Below, one piece after another: positions 8,740 to 16,261 of a stretch of 64,000 nucleotides of DNA. The notes beneath the pieces were generated by a model. The model was not told the DNA's origin. It ran no database searches and worked only from the letters and a program-made list of their open reading frames with translations. The stretch is from Novosphingobium kunmingense (GTDB taxonomy: Bacteria > Pseudomonadota > Alphaproteobacteria > Sphingomonadales > Sphingomonadaceae). The stretch spans positions 1 through 64,000 of the forward strand of contig NZ_PHUF01000006.1 of assembly GCF_002813245.1 (NCBI RefSeq). The letters run 5' to 3'. Positions within the stretch are counted from its first letter, which is position 1, and every line of letters begins with the position of its first letter. A program made the position numbers and the translations under genes.

Positions 8740-9551
8740 CAGTAGTCGCTCCCCACCTTGACCTGTGTCAGCTGGAAAACGCGGTCCATGATCTCGTCCT
8801 GGCTGAGGATACCGTAGCCGATCGGCATCGGCTGCTTGGTGACGGAATCGAACAGGACCAGCGCGGGCACCTGGCGGTCGGTGCCGAGCCCGAGCTTCTC
8901 GTATTGCCCGCTGTCGACCATGTAGCCGGGAAAGCTCGCCGAGGGGCCGCCATCCATCGAGACCGCGAGCACCGCGAGGCCGTACTTGTCGCTCACGGAC
9001 TTCAGGATCGGCGAGAAGATGTCGCAGGCTCCGCAGCTCGAGGCGAAGAAATAGAACACCCCGTAGCGCTGCGAGAGACTGGCCATCACCCGGTCACGGT
9101 CGGACTTGCGCTCGTCGATCCAGGCCCGCTTGCCGAGCGTCGAGACCGGGCGCTGCAGCGTGTAATCGAGCCCCGGGTCCTGCCACAGCGCACGCTGCCA
9201 GACATCGGCGAACATCGAGGAGCGGTCGAGCTGCTCGCGCTGGAAACGGACATAGGCCGTGACGTTCTCCGGGCTCGGCTCGAGGATCGCGCGCGCCTTC
9301 AGTTCTTCAAGCTGGGTCCCGATCGCGGCCAGGCGCTCGCGCGCCGGGGGCTGCGCGGCAGTAGCCTTGCGCGGCTCCTCCTTGGGCTTTTCGCAGTAGA
9401 ACCAGGTGCCGAGCTTGCGCTCCTTGCAGTAGAGCGCGTCTTCGGACTGACGCACCTCGACCCCGTCGCCGTCGGACGCACGCAGCGGCACGGTTGCGGT
9501 AAGCGCGAGGCTGGAGGCGGCAAGCAGGGCAATGCATTGGCGGTGGTTCAT
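8739..9551 (-). CDS. traF: Conjugal transfer protein TraF (thioredoxin-like, periplasmic)
   Basis: F-type pilus assembly protein of 270 residues. The signal peptide is MNHRQCIALLAASSLALTATVPLRA. A C-terminal thioredoxin-like fold contains FFASSCGACDIFSPILKSVS, so a CxxC is present (CGAC), unlike the F-plasmid TraF, which lacks a redox motif. The start at 9551 is supported by GAGGAG upstream and by the ATGA overlap with the preceding small gene; a frame extension to 9713 is not coding-like. With the DsbC-like protein in the same operon, it may help form disulphides in the Cys-rich TraN, TraU and TraH (inference). Confidence 0.88.
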   Translation of the reverse strand: MNHRQCIALLAASSLALTATVPLRASDGDGVEVRQSEDALYCKERKLGTWFYCEKPKEEPRKATAAQPPARERLAAIGTQLEELKARAILEPSPENVTAYVRFQREQLDRSSMFADVWQRALWQDPGLDYTLQRPVSTLGKRAWIDERKSDRDRVMASLSQRYGVFYFFASSCGACDIFSPILKSVSDKYGLAVLAVSMDGGPSASFPGYMVDSGQYEKLGLGTDRQVPALVLFDSVTKQPMPIGYGILSQDEIMDRVFQLTQVKVGSDY

Positions 9552-9958
9552 GATCCGCTCCTCTCGAATTCCTTGATCAGTGACATGAAGACGCCGAGGT
9601 CGAGCAGCCGGCGGCCGCCATCGAGCAGGCGGACAAGCGCGCAGTAGAAGCCGGACAGCGCCTCGCTCCCGGCGTCGGCAATCGTGTAGGTTCCCGACTC
9701 GAGCCGGGCCCATCCGCGCCGCACAATGGCATCGAGCTGCGCGCTGAGGCTGCGCGCGCGTACCGGATGGTCGAACCAGGCCGAGATCTCGGCGGCGATC
9801 CCGCGCGCGGTCAGCGGGCCTTTCCTTGCGAGCGCCATGCCGACGCAGAACTCGAGCACAGTGAGATCTGGCGCGGCGTCGTAGGCACCGAACGCGACGA
9901 CGCGCGCACCAAGTTCGGGCACGGGGTTCCTGTCGGGGTCAGGGCTTGTGCGCGGCAT
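9548..9958 (-). CDS. Unnamed winged-helix-like protein inside the tra operon
   Basis: This 136-residue cytoplasmic protein lies between traN and traF, overlapping the 3' end of traN and the traF start (ATGA). It has no signal peptide. Residues ~30-100 (TVLEFCVGMALARKGPLTARGIAAEISAWF...ARSLSAQLDAIVRRGWARLESGTYTIADAG) read like a PadR/MarR-type winged helix with a beta-wing. F-type operons elsewhere do not normally carry a DNA-binding-like protein at this place. It may be an operon-internal regulator, but that is inference; it could also be a structural wHTH without DNA binding. Confidence 0.65.
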   Translation of the reverse strand: MPRTSPDPDRNPVPELGARVVAFGAYDAAPDLTVLEFCVGMALARKGPLTARGIAAEISAWFDHPVRARSLSAQLDAIVRRGWARLESGTYTIADAGSEALSGFYCALVRLLDGGRRLLDLGVFMSLIKEFERSGS

Positions 9959-12053
9959 AATAGGCCTCGATCTTTGCCTGGATTTCGATGAGCGTGGCGG
10001 CCTCATCGGGGAGCTTCGCCGCATCGACGAACTCCGCGTAGATCTCCGAGAAATCCATCACCGAGAGGTCGAGCTGCTGGAACTCGAAGATGGTGAAGCC
10101 GTCGCAGACGGGCTTCTTGGGCGTCCCCCATGTCTTGCCGAGCTGCGGGCGACCCTGCTCCTGAAGGATGCGGCTGATCTTCGAGAGGAAGCAGCAATAG
10201 ACGTCGCGCTTGGAAAGGCAGATGCCGAGGAAGCTCGACGAGCAATAGGTGCCGATCTTGTGGCAGAGCCCGGCATCGTCCTTCTGGTCGAGCAGGACCT
10301 CCGAGGGGCTGCACAGCAGCGGCGTCAGCAAGGGCACGCCCTTCCCCGAGCAGCAATTGGCAAGACCGAACACCTTGTGGGCGCAGCTCTCGGCGGTGCC
10401 CTTGAACAGGGTCAGGGTGGATTCGTCGAACTCGGAATTGGCCTGGCCCAGCGCATTGAGCGCCACGACCGCGTCCTTGAATTCGTCCGAGGCCTCGCGA
10501 ACAATCGGTTCGCAGTCGCCATTGATGCAATAGACGTCGTTTCCGCAGATGTACTGCGCGGGCGGCGTAGTCGATCCGGGGATCGGGCACTTGTAGACGC
10601 GCTCGGCGACCTTGCAGGAACCATCGCCGCTCGGCGGATCGTCGAGACAGGTCTCGTGGTCGAATGCGCAGCCGGGGGTTGCATCGAGCTTGCCGCAGTC
10701 GTTGCCGCCGCCGACCACGGTCTGGCACTGGTAGGTCTTCGTCGTCTCCCAGCAGGCCCGGGTGACCGGCACACCGTCGATCAGGCGGGTTTCGTTGGGG
10801 GCAGTGCAGGTTTCGGACGCGAGCGTGCAGGTGCCGAGATCGACCGAACATGCATTGTCGGTCCAGACCTGCGTGAACCACTTCGATACCGAGCTTTCCG
10901 GCACGATGCCGGCGATATTGGCGCTGCATGAATAGACCTCTTCGGGCGCGGCAGGCTCGAGGCAATAGAGGTAGCCCCCTCCCCCGAACGGATCGCCGAT
11001 GAAGTCCCAGGTCTTGCAGAGCTGACGGTCGGTGAGGCCTGCCGCGGCCGCCGTGGTATGGGTGCAGGTCGCTTCCGATGCGAGGCTTCCGCATTGCTGG
11101 AGGCCGCTCACGTACTGCACCGGGAAACCCGTCACGGGATCGAAGGTCAGCGCATCGGTGATCCCTTCGTTGTTGCAGCGATAGACGTTGCTGACGACCT
11201 GGAAGGCGTCAGCCGGCGGCGGTTTCGCCACGGTGCCCATGAGGTAGACGTTGGGATCGCTGACAGCCGCGTCGCAGTCGTAGTAGTCGACCGTGAGGTT
11301 GTAATCGGGAACCGGGAAGGTCCCGGTCTTGCGGCACAGGGCATTGCCTTCAAGCGCCGCGCAGCCCGGAAATCCCGGCGTTGTGACGCAGAGGTACTGG
11401 TAGAGCGTCTCGTTCCACGCCGCGACAGTGAGGCTGCGGGTGCAGGTCTTGGGCTGCTCGACTACAGTCGAACCCACATTGCAGGTCCACTCTGCCGTGT
11501 TGCTCGTCCCCGGGCTCGGCGGCAGCGGCACGCAGTTGCCGCTCGAGCCGTCCGCGCTCATGCCCTGGAGGTAGGCATTGGGATCGTCGGTGACGGTGTT
11601 AGCGCGGGACAGGTCGGCGCGGGTGACATCGACGGTCGGCCGCGTCGTCGAATTGGCGGTACGGTAGGCGTCGCTGTTGTACCCCGCTGCGGCACCATCG
11701 GCGTACATGTTGCCGGGATTGTTGTAATACTGGGTGAGCCCGGGATATTCCGCCTGATACCCCGGTATCTGCCCGGCCGCACCCGGGGCATCGGTGATTC
11801 CCTGGTAGGCGCCGCGCACGCTCGATCCGGTTGAGCGCGCCTCGGCCTTGGCTTCATCCACGCTCATGGTGGCAGGCGCGGAAGGAGGTGGCGGGGCTGG
11901 TGCGGGCACGCCGGGATCGATCGCGGGCGGCAGCGGTGGTTGCGGCTCGACGAGATCGTCGGGCGGGGGGAAATAGACTTGGGCCTGCGCGCCGGTCGCC
12001 GCGATCAGCCCCAAGGCGGCAAGCGCCAAACCTGCAAAGCGCCGCCCACCCAC
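9939..12053 (-). CDS. traN: Conjugal transfer mating-pair stabilisation protein TraN
   Basis: TraN is the Cys-rich outer-membrane adhesin that stabilises mating pairs by contacting the recipient surface. The sequence has a signal peptide (FAGLALAALGLIAATGAQA), a Pro-rich stretch, and then dozens of Cys residues in repeated patterns (CGKLDATPGCAFDHETC, NCCSGKGVPLL, CHKIGTYCSSSFLGICL) typical of TraN. I place the start at the GTG at 12053, two bases after the trbC stop; the frame runs further upstream but only as antisense-like sequence. The length is 704 aa. The redox partners TraF and DsbC are encoded in the same operon. Confidence 0.85.
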   Translation of the reverse strand: MGGRRFAGLALAALGLIAATGAQAQVYFPPPDDLVEPQPPLPPAIDPGVPAPAPPPPSAPATMSVDEAKAEARSTGSSVRGAYQGITDAPGAAGQIPGYQAEYPGLTQYYNNPGNMYADGAAAGYNSDAYRTANSTTRPTVDVTRADLSRANTVTDDPNAYLQGMSADGSSGNCVPLPPSPGTSNTAEWTCNVGSTVVEQPKTCTRSLTVAAWNETLYQYLCVTTPGFPGCAALEGNALCRKTGTFPVPDYNLTVDYYDCDAAVSDPNVYLMGTVAKPPPADAFQVVSNVYRCNNEGITDALTFDPVTGFPVQYVSGLQQCGSLASEATCTHTTAAAAGLTDRQLCKTWDFIGDPFGGGGYLYCLEPAAPEEVYSCSANIAGIVPESSVSKWFTQVWTDNACSVDLGTCTLASETCTAPNETRLIDGVPVTRACWETTKTYQCQTVVGGGNDCGKLDATPGCAFDHETCLDDPPSGDGSCKVAERVYKCPIPGSTTPPAQYICGNDVYCINGDCEPIVREASDEFKDAVVALNALGQANSEFDESTLTLFKGTAESCAHKVFGLANCCSGKGVPLLTPLLCSPSEVLLDQKDDAGLCHKIGTYCSSSFLGICLSKRDVYCCFLSKISRILQEQGRPQLGKTWGTPKKPVCDGFTIFEFQQLDLSVMDFSEIYAEFVDAAKLPDEAATLIEIQAKIEAYYAAHKP

Positions 12054-12054
12054 C

Positions 12055-12819
12055 TCAAGGAGCCTTCGCCAGCTGGGACAGCGCAACGCGTGCGATGCCG
12101 GCGCCCGGACCCTTGCCGCCGGCAAAGCTCTCGAGGGCATATTCCACGGTGACATTGCCGGTGAGCCGGTCGTGGTCCGGGGTGACACTGGTGCAGTCGA
12201 GCCCGTCGCAGAGCTCGTACTCGCGCCCCGCAGCAACGAAGGTCGGCGCGGCCTCGACCTTGAAGGCGCGGAACAGGCGGGGGTCGATGGCGATATGGGC
12301 TTCCTGACCCTCGTCGGTCACCACCCGCTTTAGTCCTTCCGCAAAGGCCTTGGTGCTACCGCCCGGGAAGCCGCGGAAAACCACCACGCCGCCCGCCTTG
12401 GTCGTGTCGGCGATCAGCTGCGCGAGCGAGCCTTGCGGCATCGACAGGCTGGCAAAGACCATGAACATCGGCCCCTCGCCCATCGGCGCGCGGGTGTTGG
12501 CGGCGGCGCCGGACAGCAGCTCGTCGAAGTCAACCGCGCCATCCGGACCCTTGGGGAGGCTGGCGGGATCGATCGCGGCGACGGCGGCGAGGCCCTTCTC
12601 CCGCAGATCTTCAGCTTCGCCGCGGTGCGCCTCGCCCTTGCCGGCAACCGCATCGACAAGGGTCTGGGCATCGGCGGTGGCTTCGGTGGCCCGGTCCTTG
12701 ATGGCCTTGGGATCGATGCCGTCTAGCGTTTGCGCGAGCGCTGCCGAAACCGCAGTGAGCGCGAGGAATCCCGCGATTCCTGCGAGGTGGGGTTTAAGCA
12801 AGGTGCGCGCGAAGGTCAT
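12055..12819 (-). CDS. trbC: Conjugal transfer pilus assembly protein TrbC
   Basis: Type-F TrbC is a periplasmic pilus assembly protein associated with TraW. The start at 12819 gives a signal peptide (LAGIAGFLALTAVSAALAQ) and 254 aa; the frame continues upstream without coding character. The family core is clear: GPMFMVFASLSMPQGSLAQLI, AGGVVVFRGFPGGS, VEAAPTFV. It sits directly after traU and is followed within two bases by traN, matching the trbC-traN order of F-like operons. Confidence 0.88.
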   Translation of the reverse strand: MTFARTLLKPHLAGIAGFLALTAVSAALAQTLDGIDPKAIKDRATEATADAQTLVDAVAGKGEAHRGEAEDLREKGLAAVAAIDPASLPKGPDGAVDFDELLSGAAANTRAPMGEGPMFMVFASLSMPQGSLAQLIADTTKAGGVVVFRGFPGGSTKAFAEGLKRVVTDEGQEAHIAIDPRLFRAFKVEAAPTFVAAGREYELCDGLDCTSVTPDHDRLTGNVTVEYALESFAGGKGPGAGIARVALSQLAKAP

Positions 12820-12827
12820 GGGCGTCC

Positions 12828-13850
12828 TCACAGCATGCAGCAGTTGCGCTTGCGCCAGACGAGGTAGCCAAAGTCCTCGCCCTTGACGGGGTAGCCCTTG
12901 CCGGTCTGGGGAATGATGGTGGTCGCCCCGACCGGCGCGCAGGCGTAGCGGCCCTTCACCGTCGAGATCGGATTGGTCATCTGCAGCCGGTATTGCTGCT
13001 TCCTCATCACCGGCATCAGGTATTTGTGGCATAGCGCCTTCGAACCCATCGTCCCCCAGGCGAGCGCCTCGCGGTGCATCTTGTAGAGCATACGTTCGGC
13101 GACGAGCCGCGAGGCCTGGATAGGGGTGACATGCGCGGCGACATGGCCGTTCAGCGGATACATCCCGCCATTGCAGCCTGCGCACCAGAACATCTGGTCG
13201 ATCGGCAACTTGGCGGTCGCGGCCACGCAGTCGGCCGCGCATGCCGCGGTCGCGATCGGGTTCGAGAACAGCGCGACTTCAGGGTTGATGATCGAGGTGA
13301 GCGCAGAATCCTGCCACAGCGGATCGATCTCGGTGACATAGGCGACGTCGAAGGTGGTCTGCTCGAAGCACAGGAAATCGGTCAGGATCTCCATCCAGTA
13401 GAGGAGCGGATAGACGTAATAGTGCGACTGCCACTGCGACGAGTTCTGCGCCTTGCCGCCGATCTGGCTGCGCCCCTGGACATGACCATTGCCGATGGCG
13501 AAGCCGGGGTTGAGGCGGATGCCGCCAAGGTTGGGAAAGCACCACGCCTTGTTGGTGACGTCGACGAGCCGCACCGGTTCCCAAAAGCCCACCGAGATAC
13601 CAATGCGCGGGATCGGCGAGCCGCAGGCGCACAGGGGAAACGAGGGGTTCTTGGGATCTGGACGCGAGCCCTTCCAGATCGAGAGCCCGCCGATCGACAG
13701 AGGGAACAGGCATGACCAGCACACGTCGGTGATCGGATTGATGACCTTGCCGTGGCACGAGACCGTATCGGCGCGTGCGGGCGCAGTGCCGGCAAAAGCG
13801 AGCGCCAGCGCGGTGAGCATTGCGGCGAACTTCCGGCCGAGGTGCGTCAT
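12828..13850 (-). CDS. traU: Conjugal transfer protein TraU
   Basis: TraU is a periplasmic F-type protein needed for DNA transfer and pilus assembly. This is a full-length homologue (340 aa) with a signal peptide (AAMLTALALAFAGTAPARA) and the diagnostic Cys-rich sequence SCHGKVINPITDVCWSCLFPL, FPLCACGSPIPRIG, WCFPNLGG and MFWCAGCNGGMYPLNGH. Its ATG overlaps the stop of the upstream small membrane gene (ATGA). The many Cys pairs fit the operon's dedicated disulphide machinery. Confidence 0.92.
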   Translation of the reverse strand: MTHLGRKFAAMLTALALAFAGTAPARADTVSCHGKVINPITDVCWSCLFPLSIGGLSIWKGSRPDPKNPSFPLCACGSPIPRIGISVGFWEPVRLVDVTNKAWCFPNLGGIRLNPGFAIGNGHVQGRSQIGGKAQNSSQWQSHYYVYPLLYWMEILTDFLCFEQTTFDVAYVTEIDPLWQDSALTSIINPEVALFSNPIATAACAADCVAATAKLPIDQMFWCAGCNGGMYPLNGHVAAHVTPIQASRLVAERMLYKMHREALAWGTMGSKALCHKYLMPVMRKQQYRLQMTNPISTVKGRYACAPVGATTIIPQTGKGYPVKGEDFGYLVWRKRNCCML

Positions 13851-14113
13851 GACCGTGCTCCTTGGGCATAGGCCTCATCGGCCCGCAGTTTGGCGCGGAA
13901 GTAGGTGACCCCGTGGAGCGGCGCGGCGAGCGCGAGGATCAGCGCGGGAGCGGCGCCCCACAGCCCGAACAGTGCTTTGAGGAGCGGAAGCAGCAGGACG
14001 GTGAGCGCCAGGGACCAGCAACAAGCCATCCACCAGCGCCGCATGTGGCGCAGGCGCGCCGTCTCGGGAGCGGCCATCGGCGTCTTGAGGAAGTCGATGA
14101 GCGGGTGGGTCAT
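13847..14113 (-). CDS. Small membrane protein between traW and traU (88 aa)
   Basis: The ATG at 14113 overlaps the traW stop (ATGA) and the stop overlaps the traU start (ATGA), so it is tightly coupled on both sides. The sequence has an N-terminal cytoplasmic stretch (MTHPLIDFLKTPMAAPETARL) and two hydrophobic helices (WWMACCWSLALTVLLLPLLKALFGL and APALILALAAPLHGVTYF). It has no match I can name among the canonical F genes. An accessory inner-membrane component of the transfer apparatus is a reasonable inference. Confidence 0.7.
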   Translation of the reverse strand: MTHPLIDFLKTPMAAPETARLRHMRRWWMACCWSLALTVLLLPLLKALFGLWGAAPALILALAAPLHGVTYFRAKLRADEAYAQGARS

Positions 14114-14805
14114 GACACCTTGCCTCCGCCAGAGGATGCGGGTGCGCGTGCGGATGCGGCCGCCGTGGGCGGTAGCGGCAATTCGCTGATCTTGAGGTTT
14201 TCGCCCGCAGCCGAGACCACGGCGGGGGTGTGGCGGATGCCGAACTTGGCGGTGAGCGTGCCGCCCTGGTCGAAGTAGAACCGCCGATGCCAAGGCTTCA
14301 TCGCATCGAACGGCGAGCCGGATACGAAGATGATCTTGGCGCGCGCGTCACTCCAGGTCCTGACCGCCCAAGCGAGCTCGGCCGCGTTGTCACCGTCGAC
14401 GAAGACCAGCACCTGGGTGAGTTGCACCATGTCGAGCGGATTGACCCGGGTCCCGCGCGCAGCGATCAGATTGCCCTTGGCATCGACGATATCATCCTCG
14501 GTGACGATCGAGGGATCGAACAGCCATTCACGCTTGGTAGGCGCAGGGGTCATGCCATCGACCGCCTTGGGGCGGCGCACGCTGGCGACCGCTTGCTCCT
14601 GCATCTGGCGCTGCATACGCTCGATCCCGCCATTGGCCTCGAGCGTCTTCAGCCGCGTCTCGATCGTGGTGAGGAGATCGGTCTCGATGATCGGGAAGGT
14701 CTGACCCATCTGCCCATAGTCGGCGGCCCGCAGGCTCGAGATCACCGGCCAACCCACCAGCAGGGCAATGCCGCTTGCGGCGATCAGGGCGGCGAAGGGC
14801 CTCAC
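14110..14805 (-). CDS. traW: Conjugal transfer protein TraW
   Basis: Type-F TraW is a periplasmic pilus assembly factor. It has an N-terminal hydrophobic leader (LIAASGIALLVGWPVISSLRA), the characteristic DYGQMGQTFPIIETDLL start of the mature protein, TKREWLFDPSIVTEDDI, and a thioredoxin-like C-terminal region (AKIIFVSGSPFDAMKPWHRRFYFDQGGTLTAKFGIRHTPAVV) without a CxxC. The start overlaps the end of the S26 peptidase gene (ATGA). Confidence 0.9.
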   Translation of the reverse strand: MRPFAALIAASGIALLVGWPVISSLRAADYGQMGQTFPIIETDLLTTIETRLKTLEANGGIERMQRQMQEQAVASVRRPKAVDGMTPAPTKREWLFDPSIVTEDDIVDAKGNLIAARGTRVNPLDMVQLTQVLVFVDGDNAAELAWAVRTWSDARAKIIFVSGSPFDAMKPWHRRFYFDQGGTLTAKFGIRHTPAVVSAAGENLKISELPLPPTAAASARAPASSGGGKVS

Positions 14806-15344
14806 AGCAGCGAGTCCCCGGTGCCGATGATCGTGCCAGCACAGACAAAGCCAATATCGGCATAGCGGCTGTCGAGCCCATCCTTGTGCGCGGTGCCAAG
14901 ATAGTAGCAGTGTTCGGGGATCCGCCCGGTCGGGCCCGGTTCGAGCTTTTCGCCGCGCGAGCTCGCCGGCTTGAGGCGCGCAACCTCGGCGCCATTGATC
15001 CGCACGACGGCGCCCTCGCGGCTCACCACATCGCCCGGCATGCCATAGACGCGCTTGGCAAAGGGCGGGGCCACTTTTCCGAAGTGCGCGGTGATCAGCG
15101 GGGTCTGCGGGGCCTTGAAGACCGCGAAGTCGCCGCGCTGGGGCACGCGGTGCTTGTCGATCCAGAAGGCCCAGTTGGGGAGCGACTGGGTGGTGTTGAT
15201 CAGGATCGCGTGTTCATCGCGCCAACTCGCGAGCGAGGAACTCGCCGCGAGGCACGCTGCAAGCGCGCCAATCGCAAGCCAGCGCTTCGCATGGCTGGTG
15301 CGCGCCGCCGGGGGCTCAAGGTGTGCTTCAGTTTGCGGGGGCAT
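14802..15344 (-). CDS. S26-family signal peptidase of the conjugation system (TraF/TrhF-like pilin peptidase)
   Basis: This 180-residue membrane-anchored peptidase has one N-terminal transmembrane segment (WLAIGALAACLAASSSLA). The Ser of QSLPNWAFWI matches the catalytic SMxP box, KRVYGMPGDVV carries the catalytic Lys, and a C-terminal YYLGTAHKDGLDSRYADIG is the usual S26 ending. In several T4SSs such an enzyme matures or cyclises the major pilin. The ATG at 15344 overlaps the trbI end by 17 bases. Its presence suggests that pilin processing here is done by this protein; no TraQ-like chaperone was seen. Confidence 0.82.
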   Translation of the reverse strand: MPPQTEAHLEPPAARTSHAKRWLAIGALAACLAASSSLASWRDEHAILINTTQSLPNWAFWIDKHRVPQRGDFAVFKAPQTPLITAHFGKVAPPFAKRVYGMPGDVVSREGAVVRINGAEVARLKPASSRGEKLEPGPTGRIPEHCYYLGTAHKDGLDSRYADIGFVCAGTIIGTGDSLL

Positions 15345-15909
15345 TGCCCTGGCCTCCGAGCGCCCCGGCCTGCGGCGCCGGTCCCGGCCCCGAACCCGAC
15401 ATAGCGGCACGCATCGCGCCCATGACGTCGGTGCCGCTGGCGGCCGCCTGTTGCGGCATCCGCACGCGGGCATAGACTTCGCGGCGCACATCGGCGGTAA
15501 TGTCGGGGACATTGCCGGCGACGACCGCTTCGCCGACAAGCACGATCTGACCTGCCGCGCCGCGCCGTTCGAGATTGCGCTGGATCTCGCTCATGAAGGC
15601 GCGGGTCTCGGTGGTGACCTGCTCGGGCGGGGTCGCCGAGCGCGCCTGCGCCTGGACATATTCGCCGACGATTCCGGAGAGCTGGACCTTGGCGATCGCG
15701 GGCCGATCATGGCTGCCAAGCACGCTCTTGGTCACCCATGCGCCCCACAGGCCGGCAGCGACGAGAGCCGCCACGAGCGCGACCGGGGCTGCGCCGAGCC
15801 GCGCGCGCTGCGGCGGGCTCGCGGGCGCCGCTGCCACATCGGCCTCGAACAGCGGACCGGGCGCTGCGTTCTCGCCGCCTGTTGCGGCTGCGCGGGGCTT
15901 ACCTGCCAT
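15328..15909 (-). CDS. trbI: Conjugal transfer protein TrbI (type-F)
   Basis: A 193-residue inner-membrane protein: a variable N-terminus, one transmembrane helix (APVALVAALVAAGLWGAWVTKSVLG), then the TrbI-type periplasmic domain with VQLSGIVGEYVQAQARS and TTETRAFMSEIQRNLERR, ending in a low-complexity Gly/Pro/Ala tail. F-type TrbI affects pilus retraction/extension. The gene starts inside the end of the upstream small membrane gene and follows traC by one gene, the usual F-like neighbourhood. Confidence 0.82.
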   Translation of the reverse strand: MAGKPRAAATGGENAAPGPLFEADVAAAPASPPQRARLGAAPVALVAALVAAGLWGAWVTKSVLGSHDRPAIAKVQLSGIVGEYVQAQARSATPPEQVTTETRAFMSEIQRNLERRGAAGQIVLVGEAVVAGNVPDITADVRREVYARVRMPQQAAASGTDVMGAMRAAMSGSGPGPAPQAGALGGQGNAPAN

Positions 15910-16261
15910 GATCTTTCTCCTTGCAAATGGGATTTGCCGCCGGGCTCAGGCCGCGAAGCGAATGGCGGCGGAAGAAGGCGAGCACGGCGAAGAGCGCGGC
16001 GCTCGCCAGCCAGAAGAACAGGCGGAAGCGGTCCTGCCGCGCGGTGTCGGCCGCGACGTAGCGCGAGGCGAAATTGTCGAGCTGGAGCACGGTCCCGGAA
16101 AAGCCGAAGTTCCCGAGCGCGACGAAGAGCAGCAGCCACAGAGCGGCGACGCAGCCGAGCGTTACCGCGAGCCAGCCTGTCAGCCGCAGCGCGAGGTAGC
16201 AGGCGTCCGCTACGCGGGATGACGCGCGCGATGGCGCGGCCGGGACAACGGCGGGCGTCAT
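15899..16261 (-). CDS. Small membrane protein between traC and trbI (120 aa)
   Basis: Two hydrophobic helices (LAVTLGCVAALWLLLFVALGNFGF and RLFFWLASAALFAVLAFF) flank a short periplasmic loop (QLDNFASRYVAADTARQDRF). It is coupled to traC by an ATGA overlap and runs a few bases into trbI. I do not recognise it among F-plasmid genes; its position suggests an accessory inner-membrane part of the transfer channel. Confidence 0.7.
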   Translation of the reverse strand: MTPAVVPAAPSRASSRVADACYLALRLTGWLAVTLGCVAALWLLLFVALGNFGFSGTVLQLDNFASRYVAADTARQDRFRLFFWLASAALFAVLAFFRRHSLRGLSPAANPICKEKDHGR

